This document shows, in pieces, positions 42,687 to 50,989 of a DNA stretch of 64,000 nucleotides (its first letter is position 1; each line of letters opens with the position of its first letter). The position numbers and the translations under genes were made by a program. Origin of the DNA: Lachnospiraceae bacterium (GTDB lineage Bacteria; Bacillota; Clostridia; Lachnospirales; Lachnospiraceae); NCBI GenBank assembly GCA_902363555.1, contig CABJAM010000007.1:186001-250000 (forward strand). Reading direction: 5' to 3'. Under the pieces are notes generated by a model, which saw nothing but the letters and a program-made list of their open reading frames with translations, did not search any database and had not been told where the DNA came from.

Positions 42687-44600
42687 TTATTTTTCCGGGA
42701 GCCACACACGCATTTCGTTCAGCCCGCGATTCTCCCATGTATAGTAAGGGATGGCCTTTATGACGCACGGTTCATATTCCGGCTTTTGTGTTGTATATAA
42801 GCTGTGCTGTTCCTTTCTGCGCAGTCCTTCGATTTCTATGGGAACAATGCCGCCAAGCAGCTTAGGATCATAAGCCAGCGCTTTTACAGCGCCATCGACC
42901 TTTACGGCCAGGGAAAGGATATCGCCGCCATTGTCTGCCCCTTCCACACAATAAACAAGCGGACCTCTCTGAAAGGCTGTCTTTCCGCAATCCGCAGAAA
43001 CTCTTGAAGAAGCATAATTTCTATAAATCTGATCATCCAGAGTAATAGAAATATGATCGCCATCTTTTAAGTCCATCAGGTAAATATATCCTTTAATCTT
43101 TTGAGCGTTCACCGTCTCGTCGTTTATTGTGACTGCATAAGTCCGGCTCCACTGAGGGATACGTATCGCCAGCGATTTGCCGCCCTTAAATATGTCGTAA
43201 TCGACCTTAAGCTCATAAGGATAACCTGTTTTGCAGCATATTTCCATGCCATTATGAAAATGTACCTCCCCGGCAGCATACAAATGGCAATAGGAAGTCG
43301 TATCGTTTCCGCCATAGGCGTATTTTCCGAAGGAACTGACCGTACGCGCTACATTGGGAGGACAGCAGGCGCAGGCATACCAGGCCGGACGCTGGGGCAG
43401 GTCGTGCTTATGTGTGACAGCCACACCGGAAATCCCTGGAATCACCTCAAGAGGATTTACATAGAAAAAACGTCTTCCATCCAACTGCATTCCGGCCAGA
43501 ACCGTATTATAAAAAGCACGCTCCATCACATCCGCATATTCGCCGTCCACGTCAAGCTCCAGCATTTTTGATGCAAAAAACATCAAACCGATGGATGCGC
43601 AGGTTTCTCCGTAAACAGTATCATTGGGCAGATCATAATCCACCGTGAAAGCCTCCCCGATGCCTGTTGAACCGATGGCGCCGGTAATATACATCCGCCG
43701 GTCCGTAATACTGCGCCAAAGCGTCCGGCAGGCTTTGATTAGGCTTTCATCGCCCGTTTCGGAAGCAAGGTCTGCCATTCCTGTGTAAAGATAAACTGCA
43801 CGGACACTGTGCCCCACAGCATCCTTCTGATCTCTCACAGGCTGATGCGACTGATTATAGACGCCATCACCCGGTTCCATCCCCCACACCATCCAGTCTC
43901 TTTGATCCGCTTCCTTTTTAAAATAATCGGCATCCACACCTCTCACATCAATAAAGTGCCTGCAAAGCTCCAGACAATCCGGATCTTTCGTGGCCCGGTA
44001 CATTTTCATTAATGCCAGCTCAATTTCCGGGTGGCCTGGAAATCCCGGCGCCGCCTCTGCCACGAAATGTTTATAAATATGCTTTACGTTTTTAAGCATC
44101 ACCTGAAGCAGTTTATCCTTACCAGCCGCTTCGTGATAAGCCACTGCGGCCTCCATCATATGCCCGGCACAGTAAAGCTCATGGGCTTCCAAAAGATTCG
44201 TCCACCGCTTCTCCTGATCCTTGATTGTAAAAAATGTATTGAGATAACCGTCGTCGTCCTGAGCTGCGGCCACGATGTCTACAACCTCGTCCACAAGAAC
44301 CTCCAGCTCCGGATTGGGGCAGGCGCTCAGTGAAAATGCCGCGGCCTCCAGCCATTTTGCCAGATCACTGTCCTGAAAGACCATTCCGTAAAATCCGTCA
44401 TCCGATGGCTCACCTTTTAAGGTTTTAGCCGCATTGATGAAATTTTGTATGGCATGGCTTTTTTCCGCCCCTTCCACCCTGTCATTTAAAATTTCATACT
44501 GATATGGAATCACTACGTCCTGTATAAGCTTCTGATAATCATAAATAAACCCTTCCTGACCTCTGTAATCACCAATATCGATCTGTTTTTGAACCTTCAT
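42687..44600 (-). CDS. Beta-L-arabinofuranosidase, GH127
   Basis: A 637-residue cytosolic glycosidase of GH127 that removes beta-linked L-arabinofuranose from plant polymers or hydroxyproline-rich glycans. The zinc and catalytic residues are visible: Glu and Cys in GETCASIG and the paired cysteines in CACCPPNVAR, one of which is the nucleophile. No signal peptide is seen, so it acts on imported oligosaccharides. It is divergent from an AraC regulator (44804), its likely controller. Start ATG 44600 has only a weak site. Confidence 0.92.
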   Translation of the reverse strand: MKVQKQIDIGDYRGQEGFIYDYQKLIQDVVIPYQYEILNDRVEGAEKSHAIQNFINAAKTLKGEPSDDGFYGMVFQDSDLAKWLEAAAFSLSACPNPELEVLVDEVVDIVAAAQDDDGYLNTFFTIKDQEKRWTNLLEAHELYCAGHMMEAAVAYHEAAGKDKLLQVMLKNVKHIYKHFVAEAAPGFPGHPEIELALMKMYRATKDPDCLELCRHFIDVRGVDADYFKKEADQRDWMVWGMEPGDGVYNQSHQPVRDQKDAVGHSVRAVYLYTGMADLASETGDESLIKACRTLWRSITDRRMYITGAIGSTGIGEAFTVDYDLPNDTVYGETCASIGLMFFASKMLELDVDGEYADVMERAFYNTVLAGMQLDGRRFFYVNPLEVIPGISGVAVTHKHDLPQRPAWYACACCPPNVARTVSSFGKYAYGGNDTTSYCHLYAAGEVHFHNGMEICCKTGYPYELKVDYDIFKGGKSLAIRIPQWSRTYAVTINDETVNAQKIKGYIYLMDLKDGDHISITLDDQIYRNYASSRVSADCGKTAFQRGPLVYCVEGADNGGDILSLAVKVDGAVKALAYDPKLLGGIVPIEIEGLRRKEQHSLYTTQKPEYEPCVIKAIPYYTWENRGLNEMRVWLPEK

Positions 44601-44724
44601 GGTTTTTCCCCGCTTTCTTATAATAAGAGCTTGTTTTATCTGTATATATGCATTATAATCCGTTTATCAGCAAATAAAATAGCCTATATTCTTTAATATA
44701 TGGATTATTTTCGTATACAGCACA

Positions 44725-44785
44725 AGTACCCCCGCAGCAGTCGCCAGGTTCAGGCAGGCTTGATTTTGGCTCGTTGCTCGCGGAA
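44725..44785. repeat. Degenerate GC-rich repeat fragment
   Basis: CCCCGCAGCAGTCGCC and GGCTCGTTGCTCGCGG recall one unit of the family at 7528 and 24060. It lies in the divergent region between the GH127 and AraC genes. Confidence 0.5.
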
Positions 44786-44803
44786 ATAAAATGGAGGTTT
44801 ATG

Positions 44804-45661
44804 ATGCACGAAATTTTATGTACAACACAGCATTTGCCTGTATTGACCAATGCGGCCCGTTACGCAAATCCCCAGGCCTTCTATCACGCCGACCGGACCA
44901 TCCCATTTAATGTACTGATCTATGTGATCAAAGGGCAGATATTTGTGACGGAAGACGATATCGATTATGAAATAAATCCGGGAGAAATGCTCTTTTTAAA
45001 GAGTAATGTTCATCATTACGGAAAAAAACAGATAAAAGCGGGAACCCTATGGATATTTGTTCATTTTTATACGGTGCTTCCGACGTCCGATGCCCGTCCG
45101 TTTACGCTCAATGAACCGGCGCTTCCCAAAATACCGGAAGAAAAAGAAATGTACTTTACAAAAATCCCCAAAAAGCTCTGTGGGCTGAAAAACAGTCTTA
45201 TTGAAAAGAAGCTGGAAAACCTTATTGATTACGTCCATTCCAGAGAACCGGCAAGAAAACTGTTCGTGAACGTCAAATTGTATGAACTGCTTTGTGATTG
45301 TGCTCTGACCGGCTATTCCGCTCCGGATCGAAAAACGGAGCTTCCCGAAAAAATCATTGTCTATCTCAACGAGCATGTGTATGAGCCATTCTCCTCAGAA
45401 GCACTTGAGAGCCAGTTTTTTCTTACCTATAAGCATATGGAAACAGTGTTCAAAAAAGAAAAGGGCATGACGCCCCTCCAATACCACACCGGGCTGCGCA
45501 TACAAACGGCCTGTGGCCTGCTTGGCTCCACGCTATTTAGTATCCGCGAAATCAGCGATAAAATGGGCTACCCGGATGCCCTGTATTTCAGCCGTATCTT
45601 CAAAAAGCAGATGGGCATATCGCCCAGAGAATACCGGCACAGGCTGCCTTATTTTGTATGA
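44804..45661 (+). CDS. AraC family regulator, likely controlling GH127
   Basis: A 285-residue regulator with an N-terminal cupin-like domain (IYVIKGQIFVTEDDIDYEINPGEMLFLKSNVHHYG) and C-terminal AraC helix-turn-helix pair (FFLTYKHMETVFKKEKGMTPLQYHTGLRI, GYPDALYFSRIFKKQMGISPREYR). I chose ATG 44804 over 44801 because GGAGG at 44793-44797 then has 6-base spacing. Divergence from GH127 suggests an arabinose-type ligand, which is an inference. Confidence 0.88.
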   Translation: MHEILCTTQHLPVLTNAARYANPQAFYHADRTIPFNVLIYVIKGQIFVTEDDIDYEINPGEMLFLKSNVHHYGKKQIKAGTLWIFVHFYTVLPTSDARPFTLNEPALPKIPEEKEMYFTKIPKKLCGLKNSLIEKKLENLIDYVHSREPARKLFVNVKLYELLCDCALTGYSAPDRKTELPEKIIVYLNEHVYEPFSSEALESQFFLTYKHMETVFKKEKGMTPLQYHTGLRIQTACGLLGSTLFSIREISDKMGYPDALYFSRIFKKQMGISPREYRHRLPYFV

Positions 45662-45676
45662 GCAGCTTCGCTCACC

Positions 45677-45710
45677 CAGGGGTCTGCCCTGCGGCAAGCC
45701 CCTGAAATTT
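45677..45710. terminator. Terminator between AraC and cyclase genes
   Basis: CAGGGGTCTGCC and GGCAAGCCCCTG form a stem with one bulge, followed by AAATTT. It lies between convergent genes. Confidence 0.75.
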
Positions 45711-45718
45711 AATGCGAT

Positions 45719-46537
45719 TTAATAAACACCGTATTTGTATACACGGTCAGGCACATCCTTATTGATCTTGTCCTCATCGATAAATGCAACGGCGCGGACA
45801 ATAGTACCGTCGCCCATGTACCAGCGCAGAGGAAATGCACAGAACATAAATCTCTGGCCTTTCACCTTTTCAATATCTCCGCCAATGTTTTCGATACCCA
45901 TGACATTGTTTCCGAGAAGAATTTCATGTACCGGCTCCCACTCAGGGAAATCCTCCAGCGGAGAATGGCCAAATTCTTTAATGTACTGTTCTACAATTCT
46001 TGGAACATATGGGCCAGGTCCATGTTCTGCTGCATATGTATACAGAATGTGGTCCAGTGCCTGAAGGTCAAATCCAACACCCTTCACCTTATGGTCAACA
46101 AACCAGTGAGCGCCTTCAATGGACAAGCCCGGGCTGTATGCGAAGTAATCATCATTTTCTCCCCAGCGTTTATTCATACCGGTACAGATCAGTACCCAGT
46201 CACCTTCATTGATACCGCCTTCTACCTTGGCTGCCGCATTTTCAATATCCTCAACGGTGATAAGCTCCCAGTGCTTCTTTGGAATATCCAGGCATACAGC
46301 TTCCCCGTAATAATTTTCAAGGGGCAGTTCATGTGTATACGGTGATTCCGGAATAACGTGGGAAGGTGAATCGGCATGTGTACTGTTGTGCATATGGAAA
46401 TCATTGAACGTCTGGAGCAGTCTGTAATGCATCGGCATATGCTGCACACGGTCAATATGAAAGTCGCCATTGGATGGCCATAATGGATTTCCTCTTCCAA
46501 ACGGATGTGATAAGTCAACTAAAACTGTTTTTCCCAT
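45719..46537 (-). CDS. Cyclase-family metal hydrolase (kynurenine formamidase-like)
   Basis: A 272-residue protein of the cyclase family (KynB fold). The metal motif is HMHNSTHADSPSH, a variant of HxGTHxDxPxH with Asn and Ser in place of the usual residues. Relatives hydrolyse formylkynurenine, isatin or related cyclic compounds; the substrate here is unknown. AAAGGAG precedes ATG 46537. A sigma54 promoter lies 50 bp upstream, so it is regulated by an activator, possibly not in this window. Confidence 0.88.
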   Translation of the reverse strand: MGKTVLVDLSHPFGRGNPLWPSNGDFHIDRVQHMPMHYRLLQTFNDFHMHNSTHADSPSHVIPESPYTHELPLENYYGEAVCLDIPKKHWELITVEDIENAAAKVEGGINEGDWVLICTGMNKRWGENDDYFAYSPGLSIEGAHWFVDHKVKGVGFDLQALDHILYTYAAEHGPGPYVPRIVEQYIKEFGHSPLEDFPEWEPVHEILLGNNVMGIENIGGDIEKVKGQRFMFCAFPLRWYMGDGTIVRAVAFIDEDKINKDVPDRVYKYGVY

Positions 46538-46586
46538 AATGATTCTCCTTTATAATTAATTTTATTAAAGTCACATTCTTATATAC

Positions 46587-46602
46587 AGCAAATGACATGC
46601 CA
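46587..46602 (-). promoter_or_regulatory. Sigma54 (-24/-12) promoter of the cyclase gene
   Basis: Minus strand TGGCATGTCATTTGCT fits TGGCAY-N5-TTGCW with exact spacing. Confidence 0.75.
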
Positions 46603-46726
46603 AATTTAAAAAGGAGCAGCCATCTATGGATATACCGGTCATTGCCGCGCAGAGGCCTGTACCTGCACGCTTTAAACGGTGATATCATCTTAATTTTTAG
46701 GTATCATGGGGAAAATTGCGTTGACA

Positions 46727-46774
46727 CAGAAATGTATTGTTTCTGCACCGCAACAAAACAATAATTTTTGTTGC
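46727..46774. promoter_or_regulatory. Two dyads, candidate activator sites for the cyclase promoter
   Basis: CAGAAATGTATTGTTTCTG (46727-46745) has 6-bp arms. A second dyad (46750-46774) has arms GCAACAAAA and TTTTGTTGC around a short AT loop. They lie about 130-185 bp upstream of the -24 element, a normal distance for enhancer-binding proteins. The rest of 46603-46926 shows no gene. Confidence 0.55.
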
Positions 46775-46813
46775 AAATTCAAAACCAACGATGAAATATA
46801 CCGTATCAAAAAA

Positions 46814-46844
46814 GGGCCTGCCAAAACGGCAAGCCCTTAATTTT
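46814..46844 (-). terminator. Displaced original tuf terminator
   Basis: GGGCCTGCC and GGCAAGCCC stem with a T run on the minus strand. It lies just outside the left end of the 8.6 kb element and presumably ended tuf before integration. A near copy is at 55507-55529. Confidence 0.75.
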
Positions 46845-46926
46845 ATAATATAGTAGTTCTTTTCGCTTCACTCAAAGAACGGCCTTCCCACTAAATTCGT
46901 GCTATGCACTCATTAAGTGTTCAACG

Positions 46927-46950
46927 ATTACTCGATGATTGTAGCAACAC
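46927..46950. other. attL (24-bp core)
   Basis: The core starts ATTACTCGATGATTG and ends TAGCAACAC, and is identical to the tuf 3' end at 55550-55573. It is immediately followed by element DNA. Confidence 0.88.
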
Positions 46951-47051
46951 TTCTAAGGAAGCTGTTTTTCCTCATAAACCCATTGTTTTCCCTGATTTTC
47001 CCTTGTAAAACACGGCTGTCTGCTCCATTTAATCCTGTTTGATTCTGTTTT

Positions 47052-47070
47052 TAGTATCATTTTAGTATCA
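47052..47070. promoter_or_regulatory. Integrase arm-type sites, left pair
   Basis: TAGTATCA at 47052-47059 and 47063-47070, 11 bp apart. The same pair with the same 11-bp spacing and direction occurs at the right end (55484-55502). This is what arm sites of tyrosine integrases look like; the binding itself is inferred. Confidence 0.6.
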
Positions 47071-47073
47071 ACA

Positions 47074-47934
47074 TTATACCCGGTGCAGCGCCACCCGTTC
47101 CGTTGAGCTGGTCCAGGTGCGGGCAAAACTCCCCACACCGCTGCCGTGATATGCTGCTGCTTCCTCCTGATCTGTCAGGAACGGCCGCAGCCGGCAAGTA
47201 TATTGTGGCCTTCTTAACGTACGGATGGCTTTATGTTCAATCAATCTGGCGGAATTTGACGATATTCCCAGCGAATCACCAATGGCTTGCATTGTTAAAC
47301 CATCTTCATAACGCCGATGTAAAACATCCGGCAGCTTCCCTTCCAGGCCATCCACAAGGGTCCACAGCTCTCGTCTTAATTCCGTCCGGGCAATGTCTTC
47401 CAATACATCCCCGGCAACATCCTCATCACTGCCGACGGTATCCGCAAGGCTCAATTCCTCGTCCGCTCTCAGTGGTTCGTCCAAGCTCTGTATCTGCCCC
47501 AGGCTGGCAGCACCTTCAACCTGTTTTAGCGCCGCCGCACTCAACCCCAGACATTGCTGCACAGTCTTTTGAGATGGCATTTTGCCATAACTTCGACTGT
47601 ATCCTGCTATAAATTGCCGATATCTCATAACACGGTCGGCCATCCCCTCAGGGATACGCACGATCTGGCAGCAGGAACGCACATACCGGCGTAAAGTCTG
47701 CTTGATCCAGTAGGCGGCATAGGTGATAAAAAGGACCTCTGAATCACCCTCATAATGCTGCGCAGCTTCATATAAGCCGAAATATCCTTCCTGTAGCAGG
47801 TCCTCCATTTCGGCATAACCCTGATATCGCTTAGCAAGCTTTTTGATGAATGAAAGGTTTTGCTGGTAGAGCTGCACCATGACATCCGGAGCTGCACCGG
47901 TCTGAATCTGCTTTACAAGTTCTTCATTGCTCAC
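47074..47934 (-). CDS. Sigma70-family factor of the element
   Basis: About 286 residues with region 2 (YAEMEDLLQEGYFGLYEAAQHYEG, FITYAAYWIKQTLRRYVRS), a region 3-like segment and region 4 (LPDVLHRRYEDGLTMQAIGDSLGISSNSARLIEHKAIRTLRR). A basic, Ser/Thr-rich tail of about 35 residues follows and resembles nothing known. I prefer GTG 47934 because TAGGAGG lies 8 bases upstream. It may direct RNA polymerase to late or packaging genes of the element or its helper. It is the last gene of the capsid operon. Confidence 0.82.
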   Translation of the reverse strand: MSNEELVKQIQTGAAPDVMVQLYQQNLSFIKKLAKRYQGYAEMEDLLQEGYFGLYEAAQHYEGDSEVLFITYAAYWIKQTLRRYVRSCCQIVRIPEGMADRVMRYRQFIAGYSRSYGKMPSQKTVQQCLGLSAAALKQVEGAASLGQIQSLDEPLRADEELSLADTVGSDEDVAGDVLEDIARTELRRELWTLVDGLEGKLPDVLHRRYEDGLTMQAIGDSLGISSNSARLIEHKAIRTLRRPQYTCRLRPFLTDQEEAAAYHGSGVGSFARTWTSSTERVALHRV

Positions 47935-48289
47935 CCTTGGCACCTCCTACCATGCGCACAAGGTCTTTGAACGCTCGTGCAATTGAAGATTCAATGGATT
48001 GCCAATAATTAACGCCCTGCCGTACTTTTCGCAGATCCTGAAGGATACCTATGCAGATCTCCATATTTGCCAGAGTCAAGGGTATATGATTTCTGTCCAT
48101 AAAGTTCAGAGCAGCCAGTTTTAGCTCACGATTATAGCTATCGCGATAAATGCTGTATCGGCCATGCTTAAAAGCGTTTGCATTACCAAAAGGGGCGCCG
48201 TGGCCTACTGCATTTTGATTTCCAGATGGCGCGCCGTGACCTACTGCATTCCTATTTCCCGGCTGACCGCCGCGTTTTCTCAGTTCCAT
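47924..48289 (-). CDS. Small-terminase-like protein with GNxNAVGHGAP repeats
   Basis: A 121-residue protein. Residues 4-40 hold three copies of a Gly-Asn-rich motif (RGGQPGNRNAVGHGAP, SGNQNAVGHGAP, FGNANAFKHGRYS) found at the N-terminus of many phage small terminase subunits and related DNA-binding proteins; the remainder is helical. It could bind the packaging site. ATG 48289 has AAAGGTGG upstream. It overlaps the sigma gene by 11 bp. Confidence 0.65.
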   Translation of the reverse strand: MELRKRGGQPGNRNAVGHGAPSGNQNAVGHGAPFGNANAFKHGRYSIYRDSYNRELKLAALNFMDRNHIPLTLANMEICIGILQDLRKVRQGVNYWQSIESSIARAFKDLVRMVGGAKGEQ

Positions 48290-48358
48290 GTAATAATCCA
48301 CCTTTCAAAAAATGCCCCGGACAATCGCTTGCATGAAAGCCCGGAGCACTTTGTTAAA

Positions 48359-49207
48359 CTACGCTGCTGATGTAGCCAATGCCTGATAATAGATAGCCTT
48401 GGCCTTATTTTCCAACACGAAAGCATCATACACAATACGGCCTTCTACAAGCTGGCCACTGATTCCAGGCGGATTCGTATGCACGTTATAAGTTTCTAAC
48501 TTCGTAGGAGCCGCACAGGCGCATGGGTGGGCGATCATAAAGCCAAAATTTTTAGGCAGCCTTGATGCAGGAACCTTTATAACATTGCAGCCATCAAGAT
48601 TTGAAATAACACCTTTCAGCCGTAAATCATTGCCGATATCGGTTTCCAATACGATGTCCTTACACTTTTTCATAAGCGCGTATACGTCCGGAGTAACAAC
48701 AATCTGACGCTCTGTTTCGGGCACTTCGGCATTATCTAAAGCATTATTCGCTTTTAGTATCTCGGAATAAATATTCTCGGCCGTCAGTGCAATGGCTGCC
48801 GGTTTATATCCGGCTCCGGCCACCATAACGCCATAGGTATACGTATCAACTTCGGGAATAATCACCTCACGCATCTGCCTGCTTAATGCAGTGGCTGCCT
48901 TTAAGTTATGCTCGGTTTCGTCTTCATCCAATTGATCAATCGCAAATGTAAAAGAGCGGTCTTTCTTAAGCGTCAATTCCTCTGTTGTTGCATCAAGGCC
49001 CTGTACAATGCCATATCTGGACCAGTTACCCGTAGACGGGCCGGACCGGCCATAATCGTTCATGCTGGCGGTGGTGATCTTATAAAGTTTTATACTATGC
49101 GCTCCCGACCAATCATAATATTGATTAGTCAAAAGCATTTTTCTACTTTCAGTTGCAAACTGTTCATCCACATAAGGTTGAAACTTTGTTACTAATGCTA
49201 TTGCCAT
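48359..49207 (-). CDS. Phage major coat protein
   Basis: A 282-residue protein similar to coat proteins of clostridial phages with the HK97/P22 type fold: QYYDWSGAHSIKLYKI, MNDYGRSG, LKKDRSFTFAIDQLDEDET and the C-terminal FVLENKAKAIYYQ are family patterns. It follows the scaffold gene, as in phage head operons. No protease or portal gene is adjacent, so a complete procapsid would need helper functions. GAGGT precedes ATG 49207. Confidence 0.85.
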   Translation of the reverse strand: MAIALVTKFQPYVDEQFATESRKMLLTNQYYDWSGAHSIKLYKITTASMNDYGRSGPSTGNWSRYGIVQGLDATTEELTLKKDRSFTFAIDQLDEDETEHNLKAATALSRQMREVIIPEVDTYTYGVMVAGAGYKPAAIALTAENIYSEILKANNALDNAEVPETERQIVVTPDVYALMKKCKDIVLETDIGNDLRLKGVISNLDGCNVIKVPASRLPKNFGFMIAHPCACAAPTKLETYNVHTNPPGISGQLVEGRIVYDAFVLENKAKAIYYQALATSAA

Positions 49208-49227
49208 ATTTCTTTTACCTCATTTCT

Positions 49228-49647
49228 TTATTCAAGCCCCCAGGCTTTTCTAATCGGGTCAGTCCTCGGGCTTGTTTTCCCTTCGCTTATCCTAATCCCC
49301 CACCCTTTTTTGGCGGCATCCGGATTTAGATTCTTTATTGTCTCTATCGCTGCTTTCAGCGAATCTTCATCACTATAATTGAGAACATCTGCTAAATTCA
49401 ATGGCATACCTGCGTCCAGGAGCTTCTCTTTTGCCATCAGCTTCAATTCTCTTGCTGCCAGGGCTGACTCCCTGTCATTGCCGACATCCGTTCCAGTATT
49501 TACCCGATCGGCTTTCTGCCGCTCACGTGCCAGCCGCTTTTTAACAATCTCGTCAACTTCGGCTTGGGTAAACCTTTTTTCATCCTGTGCCGTGTCCTGT
49601 TCATCCTCATTCTGCTGAGTCATTTCTAAATCTTTGTTATCATCCAT
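49228..49647 (-). CDS. Capsid scaffold protein (DUF4355-type)
   Basis: A 139-residue acidic, helical protein with the pattern ERxFTQAEVDEIVKKRLARERQK followed by an ARELKLMAKEKLLDAGMP segment, as in DUF4355 scaffolds located directly before phage coat genes. The start is ATG 49647 after CAGGAGG; the open frame to 49785 is upstream read-through. It would assemble with the coat protein and leave or be cleaved on maturation. Confidence 0.85.
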   Translation of the reverse strand: MDDNKDLEMTQQNEDEQDTAQDEKRFTQAEVDEIVKKRLARERQKADRVNTGTDVGNDRESALAARELKLMAKEKLLDAGMPLNLADVLNYSDEDSLKAAIETIKNLNPDAAKKGWGIRISEGKTSPRTDPIRKAWGLE

Positions 49648-49926
49648 GATAACCTCCTGTTTAATGTCCAGTGGACTATTTTTTGAGGGTGGGCAGTTTA
49701 CCTCATGCCCAGGAGTAAAGGAGTTGTGTTTAAATTTATGAACAGCAAATAAAAAAGACGCAGGAACGACATTCTGAAAAGTCAACTATGCTGACTCTTT
49801 AACATCATTCCCGCGCCCTGTTTAAGGCTTCCGGCGGGTTATGGCACTCCCGCCGGGGTACTTATTATTCTATTTGCTATATAACTATTATATCAGACTT
49901 ATACAAAATATTCAAGCACTATTCGT
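49648..49926. other. Gene-free stretch with hairpins upstream of the capsid operon
   Basis: No gene is supported. It holds a TGGGCA / TGCCCA hairpin (about 49690-49712), a longer imperfect hairpin near 49755-49818, and a GGCGGG / CCCGCC stem at 49831-49853 that could end the upstream early transcript. It probably contains the late promoter. Confidence 0.5.
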
Positions 49927-50121
49927 TTATTTATATCCATGGTCCTCGATGTTCGTTCCGGCTCCGCCATCAATCAGGTACACATAAGCCCGCTTAAACT
50001 TCCCATCCTCGGATTTTGCCATCCGAGTTGATTTTATCCGTGGACTGAGCATTTGAAGCACCAAAGCCAGTTCATCCGACCGCTCGTAGGATACTTTTAT
50101 CTTAACCGAAATAACGATCAC
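49927..50121 (-). CDS. Small phage-type protein, 64 residues
   Basis: A basic protein with KIKVSYERSDELALVLQMLSPRIKS and KRAYVYLI, a pattern seen in small conserved proteins of Firmicute phages; function unknown. The start is uncertain: GTG 50121 lies inside the AAGGTG ribosome site itself, so a non-standard start a few codons in is possible. Confidence 0.55.
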   Translation of the reverse strand: MIVISVKIKVSYERSDELALVLQMLSPRIKSTRMAKSEDGKFKRAYVYLIDGGAGTNIEDHGYK

Positions 50122-50172
50122 CTTCTTTCAAAGCCCCTGGTCGTCGGGGCCTATGGGCTGATTATGTATCGA

Positions 50173-50454
50173 CTATATTGTTTCGCGCTTAATATCGACA
50201 TTCCTTGCTTCATCGAATAACGCATTGAACAGCTTGCGCGATTCTTTCACCTCGTTATCCAAGCGAACCACATAATCTGCAACAATATCAGCCATCAAAA
50301 TCAGCGTATCGTAACTGAATATTTTCTGGCAATCCGGCTTATCCATTGACAAGTCATCAACTAACTGGCCGACCATGTATCTGGCCTTTTCAGCGTTTAT
50401 CTCCGCACTGGTCAAGACATTATCAAATTCAAAAAGTGTTGTTAATTTTTTCAT
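50173..50454 (-). CDS. Hypothetical helical protein, 93 residues
   Basis: An acidic, helix-rich protein (EINAEKARYMVGQLVDDL, DIVADYVVRLDNEVKESRKLFNALFDEAR). No domain is recognised. AAAGGAT precedes ATG 50454. It lies in the middle operon of the element. A GGCCCT hairpin with a T run on the plus strand (50529-50566) lies upstream. Confidence 0.65.
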   Translation of the reverse strand: MKKLTTLFEFDNVLTSAEINAEKARYMVGQLVDDLSMDKPDCQKIFSYDTLILMADIVADYVVRLDNEVKESRKLFNALFDEARNVDIKRETI

Positions 50455-50611
50455 AAACTTATCCTTTCATTTTCTGTGTCCGGATGCTATACTTTAGTTG
50501 ATTGTTTTTGATAGCTCCGGCTGTCTGGCCCTTTTCTGATTGCAGTCAGATTAGGGCCTTTTTGTGTTTCGATTGCTGGGGCAGTTTTCCACGTCAAAAT
50601 TCGTTTTTCTT

Positions 50612-50679
50612 TTTCAGACATAGAATTTATCACCCACGCTATAAAAATTGAAAATCACTCTTTTTCACGCCCCACGCTG
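50612..50679. repeat. 68-bp direct repeat, copy 1
   Basis: Shares AGAATTTATCACC, ACGCTATAAAAATTGAAAA and TTTCACGCCC with the copy at 52668-52734, in the same orientation. It covers the last codons of the 98-residue gene at 50655. Confidence 0.8.
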
Positions 50680-50951
50680 CGGATTTTCATAACATTTAAT
50701 CGGGCCTGCTCCCTCTGGTTTTCAGTCCGAATTGCAGGTGGTGAAATCTTTATCCAAGTTACCGGCACATGGGCGCATATGCTGCCGTCTGCATTTCTGG
50801 CCACGATCTGACATTCCTCAGGCCGTTCCAGTGCCAGCTTTTCAACCCTGGAAATAATCCGTCGCTGTGAAAGTGATACCGTGGTCCGTTCCTGATCCTT
50901 GACCCATTCGATACAATTCTCATTGAAACCATAGCCAATTATATTTCCCAT
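50655..50951 (-). CDS. Hypothetical phage-type protein, 98 residues
   Basis: A protein with NENCIEWVKDQERTTVSLSQRRIISRVEKLALERPEECQIV, a pattern found in conserved small proteins of Firmicute phages; no function is known. AAAGGAG precedes ATG 50951. It is the first gene after the hairpin region, so transcripts from the early side would pass through that region to reach it. Confidence 0.65.
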   Translation of the reverse strand: MGNIIGYGFNENCIEWVKDQERTTVSLSQRRIISRVEKLALERPEECQIVARNADGSICAHVPVTWIKISPPAIRTENQREQARLNVMKIRSVGREKE

Positions 50952-50989
50952 TACATTTTACTCCTTTAACGTATGAAATTATCATTTTT

